Shown in pieces: positions 29,074 to 38,615 of a stretch of 64,000 nucleotides of DNA. A model generated the notes under the pieces. The model was not told the DNA's origin and searched no databases. It was given only the letters and a program-made list of their open reading frames with translations. Each line of letters starts with the position of its first letter. The first letter of the stretch is position 1. The DNA is from Piscinibacter defluvii (GTDB taxonomy: Bacteria > Pseudomonadota > Gammaproteobacteria > Burkholderiales > Burkholderiaceae_C): NCBI RefSeq assembly GCF_004011805.1, contig NZ_ML137199.1, forward strand, positions 188,088-252,087, given 5' to 3'. A program made the translations under genes and the position numbers.

Positions 29074-29643
29074 ATGTTGCTGCTGATCGTCGGCCTCGTC
29101 GTCTTCCTCGGTGTCCACTCGGTCTCGATCGTCGCGCCGGCCTGGCGCGACGCGCAGGTGGCACGCCGCGGCGAGGGGGCCTGGAAGGGCCTGTACTCGG
29201 TGCTGTCGCTGGTCGGCTTCGTGCTGCTGGTGGTGGGCTACGGCCAGGCGCGGCTCGATCCGGTCGTGCTCTACGTGCCGCCGGTGGCGCTGCGCCACCT
29301 CGCGCTGCTGCTGATGCTGCCGGTGTTCGTGCTGCTGCTGGCGGCCTACCTGCCCGGGCGCCTCCAGGCCGCGGCCCGCCATCCGATGCTGGCGGCCACC
29401 AAGCTGTGGGCCACCGCCCACCTGCTGGCCAACGGCACGCTGGCCGACGTGCTGCTGTTCGGCGCCTTCCTCGCCTGGGCGGTGGCCGACCGGATCTCGC
29501 TGAAGCGCCGCGTCGCGCGGCCGGTGCCGGGCGCACCGCGGCGGCCGGTCAACGATGCCGTCGCGCTGGTGGGCGGGCTGCTGCTGTACGGCCTGTTCGT
29601 CGCCTGGGGGCACCGCTGGCTGATCGGGGTGGCCCTGGTTTGA
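29074..29643 (+). CDS. NnrU-family membrane protein
   Basis: This 189-residue protein has about five to six hydrophobic helices. The pattern VFLGVHSVSIVAP near the N-terminus, HPMLAATKLWATAHLLANG in the middle and a terminal YGLFVAWGHRWLIGV match the NnrU family, found near denitrification and isoprenoid or heme genes; no denitrification genes are in view. The biochemical role is unsettled. A GTG 9 bp upstream is an alternative start. A TAGACT at 29038-29043 could be its -10 box. Confidence 0.88.
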   Translation: MLLLIVGLVVFLGVHSVSIVAPAWRDAQVARRGEGAWKGLYSVLSLVGFVLLVVGYGQARLDPVVLYVPPVALRHLALLLMLPVFVLLLAAYLPGRLQAAARHPMLAATKLWATAHLLANGTLADVLLFGAFLAWAVADRISLKRRVARPVPGAPRRPVNDAVALVGGLLLYGLFVAWGHRWLIGVALV

Positions 29644-29727
29644 CCGCACGGCCGGCCAGGGCTTGATCCATCACAAAAGCGGGGCCCCGGGTCCCGATTC
29701 GTCGAGATCTCCCCACATCGGCGGCCC

Positions 29728-29754
29728 GACAGAACCCGCGGCGCCCGCCGATAC
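29728..29754 (+). promoter_or_regulatory. Possible sigma-28 (FliA) promoter of the chemoreceptor gene
   Basis: GCCGATAC (29747-29754) matches seven of eight bases of the sigma-28 -10 element. GACAGAAC at 29728-29735 sits at the correct 11-bp spacing but matches the -35 poorly (three of eight). It lies 35 bp before the chemoreceptor start, in a gap otherwise without features. Confidence 0.4.
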
Positions 29755-29789
29755 CGAGCACATCGTTCACTGCTCGGAAGTAGGCGCAG

Positions 29790-31349
29790 ATGCGAAAGAC
29801 CGGCCCCGTGACGCAGCGCGAGTTCGTCATCGACGACGGCGCGACCCTCGTCTCCACCACCGACCTGAAGAGCCGGATCACCTACTGCAACCCCGCGTTC
29901 GTCGCCGTCAGCGGCTACGAGCGCGAGGAACTGATCGGCCAGCCGCACAACCTGATCCGCCACCCGGACATGCCGGCCGAGGCGTTCCGCGACCTGTGGG
30001 CCACGCTCGAGTCGGGCCGTCCCTGGTCGGCGCTGGTCAAGAACCGGCGCAAGAACGGCGACCACTACTGGGTGCGGGCCAACGTCACGCCCGTGCTCGA
30101 GAACGGCGCCGTGGTGGCCTACATGTCCGTGCGCACCAAGCCGGCACGCGCCGAGGTGGAGGCGGCCGAGCGCCTGTACGCCGCGATGCGCAGCGAAGCG
30201 GCTGGCGGCCATCTGATCACCCACCTGGAGCAGGGCGAGGTGGTGCGCCGCGGGGCGGCGCGCCTGGTCGCGCGGCTGCGGCGTCCGTCACTCGGCGTGC
30301 GCCTGGCCGCCGCCGGTGCGGTGCCGGCGGCCCTGGCCGGTGCGCTCGGCCAGTTCGTGCCCGGGCCGCTCGCCTGGCTGGGCATTGCCGCCGCCGTCGC
30401 GCTCTCGGCCTGGCTGGTGCGCGCGCTGGCCGTGCGCCCGCTCGTGCTGGCCACCGACACCGTGAACCGCATGGCCGCGGGTGACCTGACGCAGGTGCTC
30501 GAGAGCGACCGGCTCGACGAATTCGGCCGCCTGGCGCGTGGCATCACGCAGCTGAACGTCAACCTGCAGGCCATCGTCGGCGACGTGCGCCGCGAGGTCG
30601 AGAACATCGACAACGCCTCGCGCGAGATCGCCACCGGCAACCACGACCTGTCCAGCCGCACCGAGTCGCAGGCGAGCAACCTGCAGCAGACCGCCGCGTC
30701 GCTGGAGCAGATCACCGCGACCATCCGCCAGAACGCCGACTCGGCCCGTGCCGCCTCGACCCTGGCCGACCAGGCCGCGCAGGTGGCACAGCGCGGCGGC
30801 GCCGCGGCCAACGATGCGGTGCAGCGCATGGGCGGCATCCGCGAGGCCTCGCAGCGCATCGGCGAGATCATCGGCACGATCGACGGCATCTCGTTCCAGA
30901 CCAACATCCTGGCGCTGAACGCGGCGGTCGAGGCCGCCAGGGCGGGCGAAGCCGGCCGTGGATTTGCGGTGGTGGCCGGTGAGGTCCGTGCACTGGCGCA
31001 GCGCACCAGCGCCGCGGCGCGCGAGATCAAGGCCCTGATCGAGGACGCGATCGGCAGGGTCGAGGCCGGAACGCGCCTGGTGGGCGACACCGGCACCACC
31101 GTGCAGCAGACGCTGCAGGCCGTGCAGCGCGTGCAGCAGCTGGTGGCCGAGATCAGCTCGGCCTCGGAGCAGCAGTCCACCGGCGTGGTGCAGGTCAATG
31201 CCGCGGTGGCCAACCTCGACGCGCTGACGCAGCAGAACGCCGCGATGGTCGAGGAGCTCGCGGCGGCGGCCAGCTCGCTCAGCCAGCAGTCGGAAGTGGT
31301 GTCCGAGGCGGTCCGCATCTTCCGTACCCGGGCCGCGCGCAGCGCGTGA
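29790..31349 (+). CDS. Aer-like methyl-accepting chemotaxis protein with PAS domain
   Basis: The 519-residue receptor begins with a PAS domain (about 10-115: [21 protein letters not shown], then [21 protein letters not shown]). This resembles the FAD-binding PAS of Aer. Two hydrophobic segments (about 170-210) and a HAMP-like region follow, then the signalling domain with the conserved hairpin tip [24 protein letters not shown]. It has no periplasmic sensor domain, so it probably senses redox or energy state at the membrane and signals to CheA/CheW encoded elsewhere. A long leader with a possible FliA promoter precedes it. Confidence 0.93.
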   Translation: MRKTGPVTQREFVIDDGATLVSTTDLKSRITYCNPAFVAVSGYEREELIGQPHNLIRHPDMPAEAFRDLWATLESGRPWSALVKNRRKNGDHYWVRANVTPVLENGAVVAYMSVRTKPARAEVEAAERLYAAMRSEAAGGHLITHLEQGEVVRRGAARLVARLRRPSLGVRLAAAGAVPAALAGALGQFVPGPLAWLGIAAAVALSAWLVRALAVRPLVLATDTVNRMAAGDLTQVLESDRLDEFGRLARGITQLNVNLQAIVGDVRREVENIDNASREIATGNHDLSSRTESQASNLQQTAASLEQITATIRQNADSARAASTLADQAAQVAQRGGAAANDAVQRMGGIREASQRIGEIIGTIDGISFQTNILALNAAVEAARAGEAGRGFAVVAGEVRALAQRTSAAAREIKALIEDAIGRVEAGTRLVGDTGTTVQQTLQAVQRVQQLVAEISSASEQQSTGVVQVNAAVANLDALTQQNAAMVEELAAAASSLSQQSEVVSEAVRIFRTRAARSA

Positions 31350-31369
31350 CCTCGGGCCGGCAGTGGCGC

Positions 31370-31375
31370 CACAAT
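31370..31375 (+). promoter_or_regulatory. -10-like box CACAAT upstream of the response regulator gene
   Basis: CACAAT matches four of six consensus positions, 17 nt before the ATG at 31393, leaving a leader of about 11 nt. No -35 box stands out. Confidence 0.35.
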
Positions 31376-31392
31376 GCGCGCCACTCACAGGC

Positions 31393-32028
31393 ATGGCACG
31401 CATCTACCTCGTCGATGACCATCAGCTGCTGCGCGACATGCTGCGCGCGGTGCTGGAGGTCGACGGCCACGAGATCGTCGGCGAGGCCGCGACGCCGACC
31501 GTCGCCGTGACCGACATCCAGCGCCTGGCGCCCGACGTGGTGCTGCTGGACCTGAACCTCGGCCCGCGCTCCGGCCTGGAGGTGCTGGCTGAACTGCAGC
31601 GCCGCCAGCTCGGCGCGCCGGTGCTGGTGGTGTCGATGTCGGAGCAGCCGCGCGACCTGGCCCAGGCGATGGACCTCGGCGCGGCCGGCTACGTGCGCAA
31701 GGGCTCCTCGCGCGAGGAACTGCGCCAGGCGATCGACCGCGTGCTGGCCGGCAGCCGGCACCTGGCGCCCGCCGAGGCGGAGATGGTCCGGCTTGGCCGC
31801 TCGCTGGCCGAGAGCGACCCGGCCGCGCTGTCTCCGCGTGAACGGCAGATCGCCGTGATGGTGTGCCGCGGGGCGTCCAGCGCCGAGATCGGCGCGCAGC
31901 TGCATCTCTCGCCCAAGACGGTGGACACCTACCGCAGCCGGTTGATGGCCAAGCTCGGCCTGTCCGACGTGCCCGCGCTGGTGCGTTGGGCGGTGCGCGA
32001 AGGCCTGGTGGGGCTGGACGAGCGCTGA
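31393..32028 (+). CDS. NarL/FixJ-type response regulator (receiver plus LuxR HTH)
   Basis: The 211-residue protein has a receiver domain (1-120) with acidic pair in LVDDHQ, phospho-acceptor Asp in VVLLDLNLG near residue 56 and the Lys in VRKGSS. A LuxR-type helix-turn-helix follows (about 145-205: LSPRERQIAVMVCRG, SAEIGAQLHLSPKTVDTYRSRLM). It is a DNA-binding regulator controlled by a histidine kinase that is not encoded next to it. The ATG at 31393 gives a normal N-terminus; the reading from 31363 adds ten residues. Confidence 0.93.
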   Translation: MARIYLVDDHQLLRDMLRAVLEVDGHEIVGEAATPTVAVTDIQRLAPDVVLLDLNLGPRSGLEVLAELQRRQLGAPVLVVSMSEQPRDLAQAMDLGAAGYVRKGSSREELRQAIDRVLAGSRHLAPAEAEMVRLGRSLAESDPAALSPRERQIAVMVCRGASSAEIGAQLHLSPKTVDTYRSRLMAKLGLSDVPALVRWAVREGLVGLDER

Positions 32029-32238
32029 GTGAGCTTCCAGCGCCGGCGCGGCTCGGCTGCGACCCGCCGCTGAACCCTGAACTCACCACCGGCATCCTCG
32101 ACCGAATTGGTCCGCAACCTCAGGCTTCACTTTCAGTGCAGCCTGCAAGTGCTTGCTTTTGAAAGAGAACTCTCGCGAGACTGCCTCAAAAACGAGCGCT
32201 AAGTGATTGATTTCACTGATTTTTCTTTACATGTCGGA

Positions 32239-32268
32239 TTGACCCGGGGAGAAGTCATCCGCTAAAGT
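32239..32268 (+). promoter_or_regulatory. Likely mraZ promoter (dcw operon)
   Basis: TTGACC (32239-32244) and TAAAGT (32263-32268) are separated by 18 bp. The start of transcription would fall near 32275, inside the MraZ repeat array. The 268-bp gap before it (32029-32296) is the most AT-rich stretch nearby and holds no gene, only small inverted repeats such as TCTCGCGAGA (32171-32180). Confidence 0.55.
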
Positions 32269-32300
32269 GGCACAAAGTGCACTTTAGTGGGTTTTTGTGG
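32266..32300 (+). promoter_or_regulatory. MraZ operator: four GTGG repeats at 10-bp spacing
   Basis: GTGG at 32267, GTGC at 32277, GTGG at 32287 and GTGG at 32297 are exactly 10 bp apart; the last overlaps the mraZ start codon. MraZ is known to bind direct repeats of this kind ahead of its own gene and repress the dcw operon. The array covers the predicted -10 box and start site, which fits repression. Confidence 0.82.
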
Positions 32301-32737
32301 CGAACATTGTCTTTCAGGGCCCTGCGGCCCTGACGCTGGACACCAAGGGGCGGCTGGCCATGCCGGCGCGCCACCGTGTCCTGCTGGAGGCGATGCGTGT
32401 CACGCAGCTGACGGTCACCAAGCACCCGGACGGTTGCCTGATGATCTTCCCGCGCCCGATCTGGGAGACCTTCCGCGACCACGTGGCCTCGCTGCCGATG
32501 GACGCGGTGCGCTGGAAGCGCGTGTTCCTCGGCAGCGCGATGGACGTCGACCTGGACGCCTCCGGCCGACTGCTGATCGCGCCCGAACTGCGCAGCGCCA
32601 CCGGGCTCGAACGCGACGTGATGCTGCTGGGCATGGGCAACCACCTCGAGTTGTGGGACCTGAAGAAGCACGAGGAGCACGAGGCCCAGGTGATGGCCTC
32701 GGAGATGCCCGAGTCGCTCAAGAACTTCAGCTTCTGA
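32297..32737 (+). CDS. mraZ: Transcriptional regulator MraZ
   Basis: The 146-residue AbrB-like protein has two SpoVT-AbrB repeats, visible as [16 protein letters not shown] near residue 12 and [16 protein letters not shown] near residue 82. It forms a ring and binds GTGGG repeats to control the dcw operon it heads. The GTG start at 32297 gives MANIVFQG, close to the family start. It overlaps rsmH by one base (TGATG). Self-repression is expected from the repeat array that reaches its start codon. Confidence 0.96.
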   Translation: MANIVFQGPAALTLDTKGRLAMPARHRVLLEAMRVTQLTVTKHPDGCLMIFPRPIWETFRDHVASLPMDAVRWKRVFLGSAMDVDLDASGRLLIAPELRSATGLERDVMLLGMGNHLELWDLKKHEEHEAQVMASEMPESLKNFSF

Positions 32738-33672
32738 TGACCGACGCGCAGACATGGCACCACACCACTGTCCTGCTGGCCGAAGCGATCGACGCGCTCC
32801 TGACCACGCAAGACGGTGTGTACGTCGACGGCACCTTCGGCCGCGGCGGTCATTCTCGCGCGTTGCTGGCGCGCCTGGGCCCGGCCGCGCGCCTGGTGGC
32901 GCTGGACCGCGACCCGCAGGCGGTGGCCGCGGCGGCCGGCATCGCCGATCCGCGTTTCTCGATCCACCACGCCCGCTTCGGCGACCTGCGCGCGGTGCTG
33001 GCCGCGCTGGGCATCGGGCGCATCGCCGGGCTGCTGCTCGACCTGGGCGTCAGCTCGCCGCAGATCGACGACCCGGCGCGCGGCTTCAGCTTCCGTTTCG
33101 ACGGCCCGCTGGACATGCGCATGGACCCGACCCGGGGCGAGAGCGCCGCCGAGTTCCTGCAACGCGCCGACGAGCGCCAGATCGCGGAGGTGATCAGAGA
33201 TCATGGGGAAGAACGGTTTGCTGTACCGATTGCAAAGGCGCTTGTTGCTCGGCGCCAAAGCGGGAACCCTGTTCGAACCACGCGGGAGCTTTCCGAACTC
33301 GTGGCTCGTGCGGTCAAGACCCGCGAGGGCAGCCAGGACCCTGCAACGCGCACATTTCAGGGCCTTCGGATTCACGTCAACGCCGAGCTTGAGGAGCTCC
33401 AACAGGGCCTGAGCGCGGCGCTCGACCTGCTGCAGCCCGGAGGGCGCATGGTCGTGATCAGCTTTCATTCGCTGGAAGACCGCATCGTCAAGAACTTCAT
33501 CGCGCGCGAGAGCCGCGACGAGGTGGACCGGCGCGCGCCGTTCGCGCCGGCGCGGCCGCACCGCCTGCGCGCGCTGGCGCGTGTCAAGGCGTCGGAGGCC
33601 GAGCTGGCCGCCAATCCGCGGGCGCGTTCGGCGGTGATGCGGGTGGCCGAGCGGACGGAGGTGATGGCATGA
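32737..33672 (+). CDS. rsmH: 16S rRNA (cytosine-1402-N4)-methyltransferase RsmH
   Basis: The 311-residue enzyme methylates C1402 in the decoding centre of 16S rRNA using S-adenosylmethionine. The binding loop [12 protein letters not shown] is at about residues 28-39, [13 protein letters not shown] near 100, and [14 protein letters not shown] near 240. Codons for residues about 154-222 (33196-33402) differ sharply from the rest: 29 of 69 end in A or T, against almost none in the flanks, although the protein is normal in sequence. This suggests a patch acquired by recombination. It overlaps ftsL by ATGA. Confidence 0.96.
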   Translation: MTDAQTWHHTTVLLAEAIDALLTTQDGVYVDGTFGRGGHSRALLARLGPAARLVALDRDPQAVAAAAGIADPRFSIHHARFGDLRAVLAALGIGRIAGLLLDLGVSSPQIDDPARGFSFRFDGPLDMRMDPTRGESAAEFLQRADERQIAEVIRDHGEERFAVPIAKALVARRQSGNPVRTTRELSELVARAVKTREGSQDPATRTFQGLRIHVNAELEELQQGLSAALDLLQPGGRMVVISFHSLEDRIVKNFIARESRDEVDRRAPFAPARPHRLRALARVKASEAELAANPRARSAVMRVAERTEVMA

Positions 33673-33962
33673 CCCGCCTCAACGTGCTGCTGTTCGTGGC
33701 CCTGCTGCTCAGCAGCCTGTACCTGGTGCGCATCTCCTACGACGCGCGCCGGCTGTTCGCCGAGCTCGACAAGGCGCAGGGCGAGGAGCGTGCGCTGAAC
33801 ACCGAGTTCGAGCGCCTGAAGGCCGAGCGCCAGGCGCAGGCCACACCGCTGCGCGTGGAGAAGACGGCGCGCGAGCGGCTGGCGATGCGCAACGCCACAC
33901 CGGCCGTCACGCAGTACGTGCCGTGGGCGGGCGCCGCCTCGGCCCCCGGGGGGGCGCCATGA
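33669..33962 (+). CDS. ftsL: Cell division protein FtsL
   Basis: This 97-residue bitopic protein has a short cytoplasmic start, one transmembrane helix ([17 protein letters not shown], residues 3-19), a periplasmic coiled-coil with Leu-rich heptads (about 25-65), and a tail. It joins FtsB and FtsQ in the divisome. Identity rests on size, topology and position between rsmH and ftsI, as FtsL sequences are poorly conserved. Start and stop both overlap neighbours by ATGA. Confidence 0.92.
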   Translation: MTRLNVLLFVALLLSSLYLVRISYDARRLFAELDKAQGEERALNTEFERLKAERQAQATPLRVEKTARERLAMRNATPAVTQYVPWAGAASAPGGAP

Positions 33963-35767
33963 GCTGGTTCAAATCGCGTCCGGCCCGCGAGACGCGCGCC
34001 GCGATGGCGCGGCATCGCGGCGTGGCCTATTCGAGCAGCCCGCTGCTGGCCAGCAAGACGCCGCCGTGGCGCTCCAAGTTCCTGGTCGCGCTGGTCGGCC
34101 TGGGCTTCAGCGTGCTGCTCGGCCGCGCGGTCTACGTGCAGATCGTCGGCACCGAGTTCTTCCAGAAGCAGGGCGAGATCCGCTTCGCGCGCAAGCTGGA
34201 GCTGCCCGCCAGCCGCGGCCGCATCCTCGACCGCAACGGCCAGATCCTCGCCGCCAGCGTGCCGGCGCCTTCGCTGTGGGTGCTGCCGAAGGACTTCGCC
34301 GCCACGCCGGCGCAGCGCCGCACGCTCGCGAAGCTGCTCGGCATGACGCCGGGCGAGCTCGAGCGGCGCCTGGACGACAACCCGAACTTCATCTGGCTGC
34401 GCCGCCAGGTCGACGAGCAGGTCGCCAAGGACGTGCTGGCGCTGAACATCCCCGGCCTGCACCAGGTGCGCGAGTACAAGCGCAAGTACCCGGAGGGCGA
34501 ATCCTCCGCCCACGTGGTCGGCTTCACCAACGCCGAGGAGCACGGCCAGGAGGGCGTCGAGCTGTCCTTCGACGCCCAGCTGGCCGGCCGCGACGGCCTG
34601 CGCCGAGTCATCAAGGACCGGCTCGGCCGCGTGGTCGAGGACATCGGCGACAGCGTGCCGCCGGTGGACGGGCAGGACCTGCGCCTGTCGATCGATTCCA
34701 AGGTGCAGTTCTTCGCCTACCAGCGCGTGCGCGACGCGGTGGCCGAGCACAAGGCCAGGGCCGGCAGCGTGGTCGTGCTGGACGTGCAGACCGGCGAGGT
34801 GCTGGCGCTGGCCAACTACCCGAGCTACGCGCCCGGCGACCGGCGCAACCTGAACCGCGAGCAGATGCGCAACCGCGCGCTGACCGACAGCTTCGAGCCC
34901 GGCTCGACGATGAAGCCGTTCATCGTCGGCCTGGCGATGGAGACCGGCCGCGTGACGCCGAGCAGCGTGATCCAGACCGCCCCGGGCTACCTGATGATCA
35001 CCGGCTCGCGCATCAGCGACGCGCACCCGCACGGCGCGCTGACGGTGGCCGAGGTGATCCAGAAGTCGAGCAACGTCGGCACCACCAAGCTCGCGATGCA
35101 GATGCAGCCGCGCGAGATGTGGGAGCTCTACACCGAGCTCGGCTTCGGGCAGAAGCCGCAGATCCCGTTTCCCGGCGCGGTGACCGGCCGGCTGCGCCCG
35201 TACAAGACCTGGCGGCCGATCGAGCAGGCGACCATGAGCTACGGCTACGGCCTGTCGGTCTCGCTGTTCCAGCTGGCGCGCGCCTACACGGTGCTGGCCA
35301 ACGACGGCGAGCTGCTGCCGCTGTCGCTGGTGCATGCCGAAGCGAACGAGGCCGTGACGCAGCGCGCCGCCGGGCTGCGCATCATGTCGGCGCAGACCGC
35401 GCGCGAGGTGCGCCGGATGCTGCAGATGGCTGCCGGCCCGGGCGGCACCGCGCCCAGGGCGCAGGCGATCGGCTACTCCGTGGGCGGCAAGACCGGCACG
35501 GCGCACAAGCAGGAAGGCAAGGGCTACGCGGAGAAGAAGTACCGCGCCTGGTTCGTCGGCATGGCGCCGATCGACAAGCCGCGCATCGTGGTCGCGGTGA
35601 TGGTCGACGAGCCGAACAACGGCAAGTACTACGGCGGCGACGTCGCCGCGCCGGTGTTCAGCGAGGTGGTGCAGCAGACCCTGCGCATGATGGGCGTACC
35701 GCCGGACCTGGAGGTCAAGCCGCAGATCCTGGTGCGCGACGTGCCGGCGGTGGAGGAGAGCTTCTGA
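33959..35767 (+). CDS. ftsI: Peptidoglycan transpeptidase FtsI (PBP3)
   Basis: The 602-residue class B penicillin-binding protein has one N-terminal membrane anchor (FLVALVGLGFSVLLGRAVYV, about residue 42), the PBP dimerisation domain and the transpeptidase domain. Active-site motifs are SxxK in EPGSTMKPF with Ser316, SSN near 370, and KTG in GGKTGTAHK. It crosslinks septal peptidoglycan with FtsW. The ATG at 33959 overlaps the ftsL stop; upstream codons in this frame belong to ftsL. Confidence 0.96.
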   Translation: MSWFKSRPARETRAAMARHRGVAYSSSPLLASKTPPWRSKFLVALVGLGFSVLLGRAVYVQIVGTEFFQKQGEIRFARKLELPASRGRILDRNGQILAASVPAPSLWVLPKDFAATPAQRRTLAKLLGMTPGELERRLDDNPNFIWLRRQVDEQVAKDVLALNIPGLHQVREYKRKYPEGESSAHVVGFTNAEEHGQEGVELSFDAQLAGRDGLRRVIKDRLGRVVEDIGDSVPPVDGQDLRLSIDSKVQFFAYQRVRDAVAEHKARAGSVVVLDVQTGEVLALANYPSYAPGDRRNLNREQMRNRALTDSFEPGSTMKPFIVGLAMETGRVTPSSVIQTAPGYLMITGSRISDAHPHGALTVAEVIQKSSNVGTTKLAMQMQPREMWELYTELGFGQKPQIPFPGAVTGRLRPYKTWRPIEQATMSYGYGLSVSLFQLARAYTVLANDGELLPLSLVHAEANEAVTQRAAGLRIMSAQTAREVRRMLQMAAGPGGTAPRAQAIGYSVGGKTGTAHKQEGKGYAEKKYRAWFVGMAPIDKPRIVVAVMVDEPNNGKYYGGDVAAPVFSEVVQQTLRMMGVPPDLEVKPQILVRDVPAVEESF

Positions 35768-37245
35768 TGCCGCTGCTGCGCCTGCCCGACCTTGCCGCCG
35801 TCTCGGCCTTCCTGGCCGCGCGTGGCGTGCGCGGGCTCGCCACCGACAGCCGGCGGGTCGGCGCCGGCGAGGCCTTCATCGCGTGGCCGGGCCATGCGCT
35901 GGACGGCCGGCAGTACGTGCCGCAGGCTTTGCAGCGCGGCGCCGTGGCCTGCCTGGTGGAGGCGCAGGGTGTCGAGTCCTTCGGCTTCGACGACCCGCGC
36001 ATCGCCGCCGTGCCGGACCTGAAGGCGCTCACCGGGCCGATCGCCGCGGCCTTCTTCGGCGACCCGAGCGCGCGGCTCGAGCTGGTGGCCACCACCGGCA
36101 CCAACGGCAAGACCTCCACCGCCTGGTGGACGGCGCAGGCCCTGTCGCAGCTCGGCCGGCGTGCCGGCGTGATCGGCACGCTCGGGATCGGTGAACCGCC
36201 GCAGGTGCAGTCCACCGGCCTGACCACGCCCGACCCGGTGACGCTGCAGCGCGCGCTGGCCGACTTCGCGCAGCGCGGCTTCTCGGCCTGCGCGATCGAG
36301 GCCTCGTCGATCGGCATCGTCGAGCACCGCCTGGCCGGCACGCACATCGCCGTGGCCCTGTTCACCAACTTCACGCAGGACCACCTCGACTTCCACGGCA
36401 CCATGGAGGCCTACTGGGAAGCCAAGAGCGCGCTGTTCCGCTGGCCCGGCCTGCGCGCCGCAGTCCTCAACCTGGACGACCGCCACGGCCTCGCGCTGGC
36501 CGGGGTGCTGCGCGAGCAGGGCCTGGACGTGTGGGGCTACTCGCGCCGCTTCGAGGCGCGGCTGCACAGCGAGGCGCCGGCCTACCGGCAGGGCGGCCTG
36601 GCCTTCGACGTGCTCGAGGGCCGCGAGCGGGCCGCGGTGCACACCCGGCTGATCGGCGACTACAACGTGTCGAACCTGCTGGCGGTGATCGGCGCGCTGC
36701 GAGCGCTGGGGGTGCCGCTCGTGCAGGCGGCGTCGGCCTGCGCGCACCTGACGCCGGTGCCCGGCCGCATGCAGCGTGTGCCCGGCGGTGCCGCGGGGCC
36801 GGAGGTCATCGTCGACTACGCCCACTCGCCCGACGCGCTCGAGCAGGCGCTGCTCGCATTGCGCCCGTTCGCCGCGGCGCGCGGCGGCAAGCTGGTTTGC
36901 GTGTTCGGCTGCGGCGGCAACCGCGACACCGCCAAGCGGCCGCTGATGGGCGGCATCGCGCAGCGCCTGGCCGACCGGGTGGTGATCACCAGCGACAACC
37001 CGCGCCACGAGTCGCCCGGCTTCATCGTCTCGCAGATCGTCGCCGGGCTGGCGGGTGCACGCGAGCACGTGCAGGTGATCGAGGACCGCCGCGCCGCCAT
37101 CGCCGCCGCGGTGCGCGAGGCGCAGGCGCCGGACGTGCTGCTGATCGCCGGCAAGGGCCACGAGGACTACCAGGAGATCGCCGGCGTGAAGCACCCGTTC
37201 TCCGACCTCGCCGAAGCCGCCGCGGCCCTGGAGCAGCGCACATGA
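35767..37245 (+). CDS. murE: UDP-MurNAc-L-Ala-D-Glu:meso-diaminopimelate ligase MurE
   Basis: The 492-residue Mur ligase adds meso-diaminopimelate to the nucleotide dipeptide. The ATP loop is TTGTNGKTS near residue 113, and the central-domain motif EASSIGIVEHR follows. The DNPRHE motif near residue 415 specifies diaminopimelate rather than lysine. It overlaps ftsI by one base and murF by 4 bp. It is cytoplasmic. Confidence 0.96.
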   Translation: MPLLRLPDLAAVSAFLAARGVRGLATDSRRVGAGEAFIAWPGHALDGRQYVPQALQRGAVACLVEAQGVESFGFDDPRIAAVPDLKALTGPIAAAFFGDPSARLELVATTGTNGKTSTAWWTAQALSQLGRRAGVIGTLGIGEPPQVQSTGLTTPDPVTLQRALADFAQRGFSACAIEASSIGIVEHRLAGTHIAVALFTNFTQDHLDFHGTMEAYWEAKSALFRWPGLRAAVLNLDDRHGLALAGVLREQGLDVWGYSRRFEARLHSEAPAYRQGGLAFDVLEGRERAAVHTRLIGDYNVSNLLAVIGALRALGVPLVQAASACAHLTPVPGRMQRVPGGAAGPEVIVDYAHSPDALEQALLALRPFAAARGGKLVCVFGCGGNRDTAKRPLMGGIAQRLADRVVITSDNPRHESPGFIVSQIVAGLAGAREHVQVIEDRRAAIAAAVREAQAPDVLLIAGKGHEDYQEIAGVKHPFSDLAEAAAALEQRT

Positions 37246-38615
37246 TGGCCACGCTCGAGCATCTGCACGCGCTGCTGCCCGGCAGCCGACTGGTCGGCGA
37301 CGGCGCGATCGAGATCGCGCGCGTGCACAGCGACACGCGCACGCTGCTGCCGGGCGACCTGTTCGTCGCGCTGAAGGGCGAACGCTTCGACGCGCACGAC
37401 TTCCTGGCCCAGGCGCGCGAGGCCGGGGCCGTCGCCGGGCTGGCCGAGCGCGGGCTGACGGTGACCGGCCTGCCGGGCCTCGAGGTGCCCGACACGCAGG
37501 CCGCACTGACCGCGCTGGCGACCGCCTGGCGCGCGCAGTTCGAGCTGCCCGTCATCGCCGTGACCGGCAGCAACGGCAAGACCACCGTGACGCAGATGGT
37601 CGCCGGCATCCTGCGCGCCTGGCACGGCCCGGCCGCGCTGGCCACCACCGGCAACCTGAACAACCACATCGGCGTGCCGTTGACCGTGCTGCGCCTGCGC
37701 GAACAGCACCGCGTGGCGGTGATCGAGCTGGGCATGAACCACCCGGGCGAGATCGCGCAGCTCGCCGCGGTGGCGCAGCCCACCGTCGCGCTGGTGAACA
37801 ACGCGCAGCGCGAGCACCAGGAGTTCATGGCCAGCGTCGAGGCGGTGGCGCGCGAGAACGGCCAGGTGATCGAGGTGCTCGCGCCGGAGGGCATCGCCGT
37901 CTTCCCGGCCGACGACCCGCACGCGCCGCTGTGGCGGCAGCTCGCCGGGCGGCGCCGCGTGCTGCGCTTCGCGACCCGGGGCGAGGCCGAGATCACCGCG
38001 CTGGCGGCCTGGAGCGAGGACCACTGGTCGATGCTGCTCGACACCCCGATCGGCGCCGCGCCGGTGCGCCTGCGCGCGCCCGGCCAGCACAACCTGCACA
38101 ACGCGCTGGCCGCCGCGGCCTGCGCACTCGGTGCCGGCTGCCCGCTGGAGGCGATCCGCGAGGGCCTGCAGGGCTTCGAGCCGGTCAAGGGCCGCTCGCA
38201 GCTGCGCCGCGTCGAGCGCGGCGGCCGCAGCGTCACGCTGGTGGATGACAGCTACAACGCCAACCCCGACTCGGTGCGCGCCGCCATCGACGTGCTGGCC
38301 GGCCTGCCGCGCCCGCGCTGGCTGGTGCTCGGCGACATGGGCGAGGTCGGCGAGCGCGGGCCGGAGTTCCATGCCGAGGTCGGCGCCTACGCGCAGCAGC
38401 GCGGCATCGAGAGCTTCTGGTGTGCCGGCGCGCTGATGCGCCATGCGGCCGAGGCCTTCGGCGCCGGTGCGCGCCACCACGAGGGCGTGGAGGCGCTGGT
38501 AGCCGCGCTGCCGCACGCGCCGGCCTTCGCCTCGGTGCTGGTCAAGGGCTCGCGCTTCATGAGGATGGAGCGTGTCGTCGCGGCGCTCACGCAGGGGAAC
38601 GCGGATGCTCATTAG
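37242..38615 (+). CDS. murF: UDP-MurNAc-tripeptide:D-Ala-D-Ala ligase MurF
   Basis: The 457-residue ligase adds D-Ala-D-Ala to complete the UDP-MurNAc pentapeptide. The ATP loop is [10 protein letters not shown] near residue 107, followed by [12 protein letters not shown] and [10 protein letters not shown], which are MurF-specific, and [11 protein letters not shown] near 335. Two ATGs lie in tandem (37242 and 37245); the first overlaps the murE stop. The 3' end overlaps mraY by 11 bp. Confidence 0.96.
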   Translation: MMATLEHLHALLPGSRLVGDGAIEIARVHSDTRTLLPGDLFVALKGERFDAHDFLAQAREAGAVAGLAERGLTVTGLPGLEVPDTQAALTALATAWRAQFELPVIAVTGSNGKTTVTQMVAGILRAWHGPAALATTGNLNNHIGVPLTVLRLREQHRVAVIELGMNHPGEIAQLAAVAQPTVALVNNAQREHQEFMASVEAVARENGQVIEVLAPEGIAVFPADDPHAPLWRQLAGRRRVLRFATRGEAEITALAAWSEDHWSMLLDTPIGAAPVRLRAPGQHNLHNALAAAACALGAGCPLEAIREGLQGFEPVKGRSQLRRVERGGRSVTLVDDSYNANPDSVRAAIDVLAGLPRPRWLVLGDMGEVGERGPEFHAEVGAYAQQRGIESFWCAGALMRHAAEAFGAGARHHEGVEALVAALPHAPAFASVLVKGSRFMRMERVVAALTQGNADAH

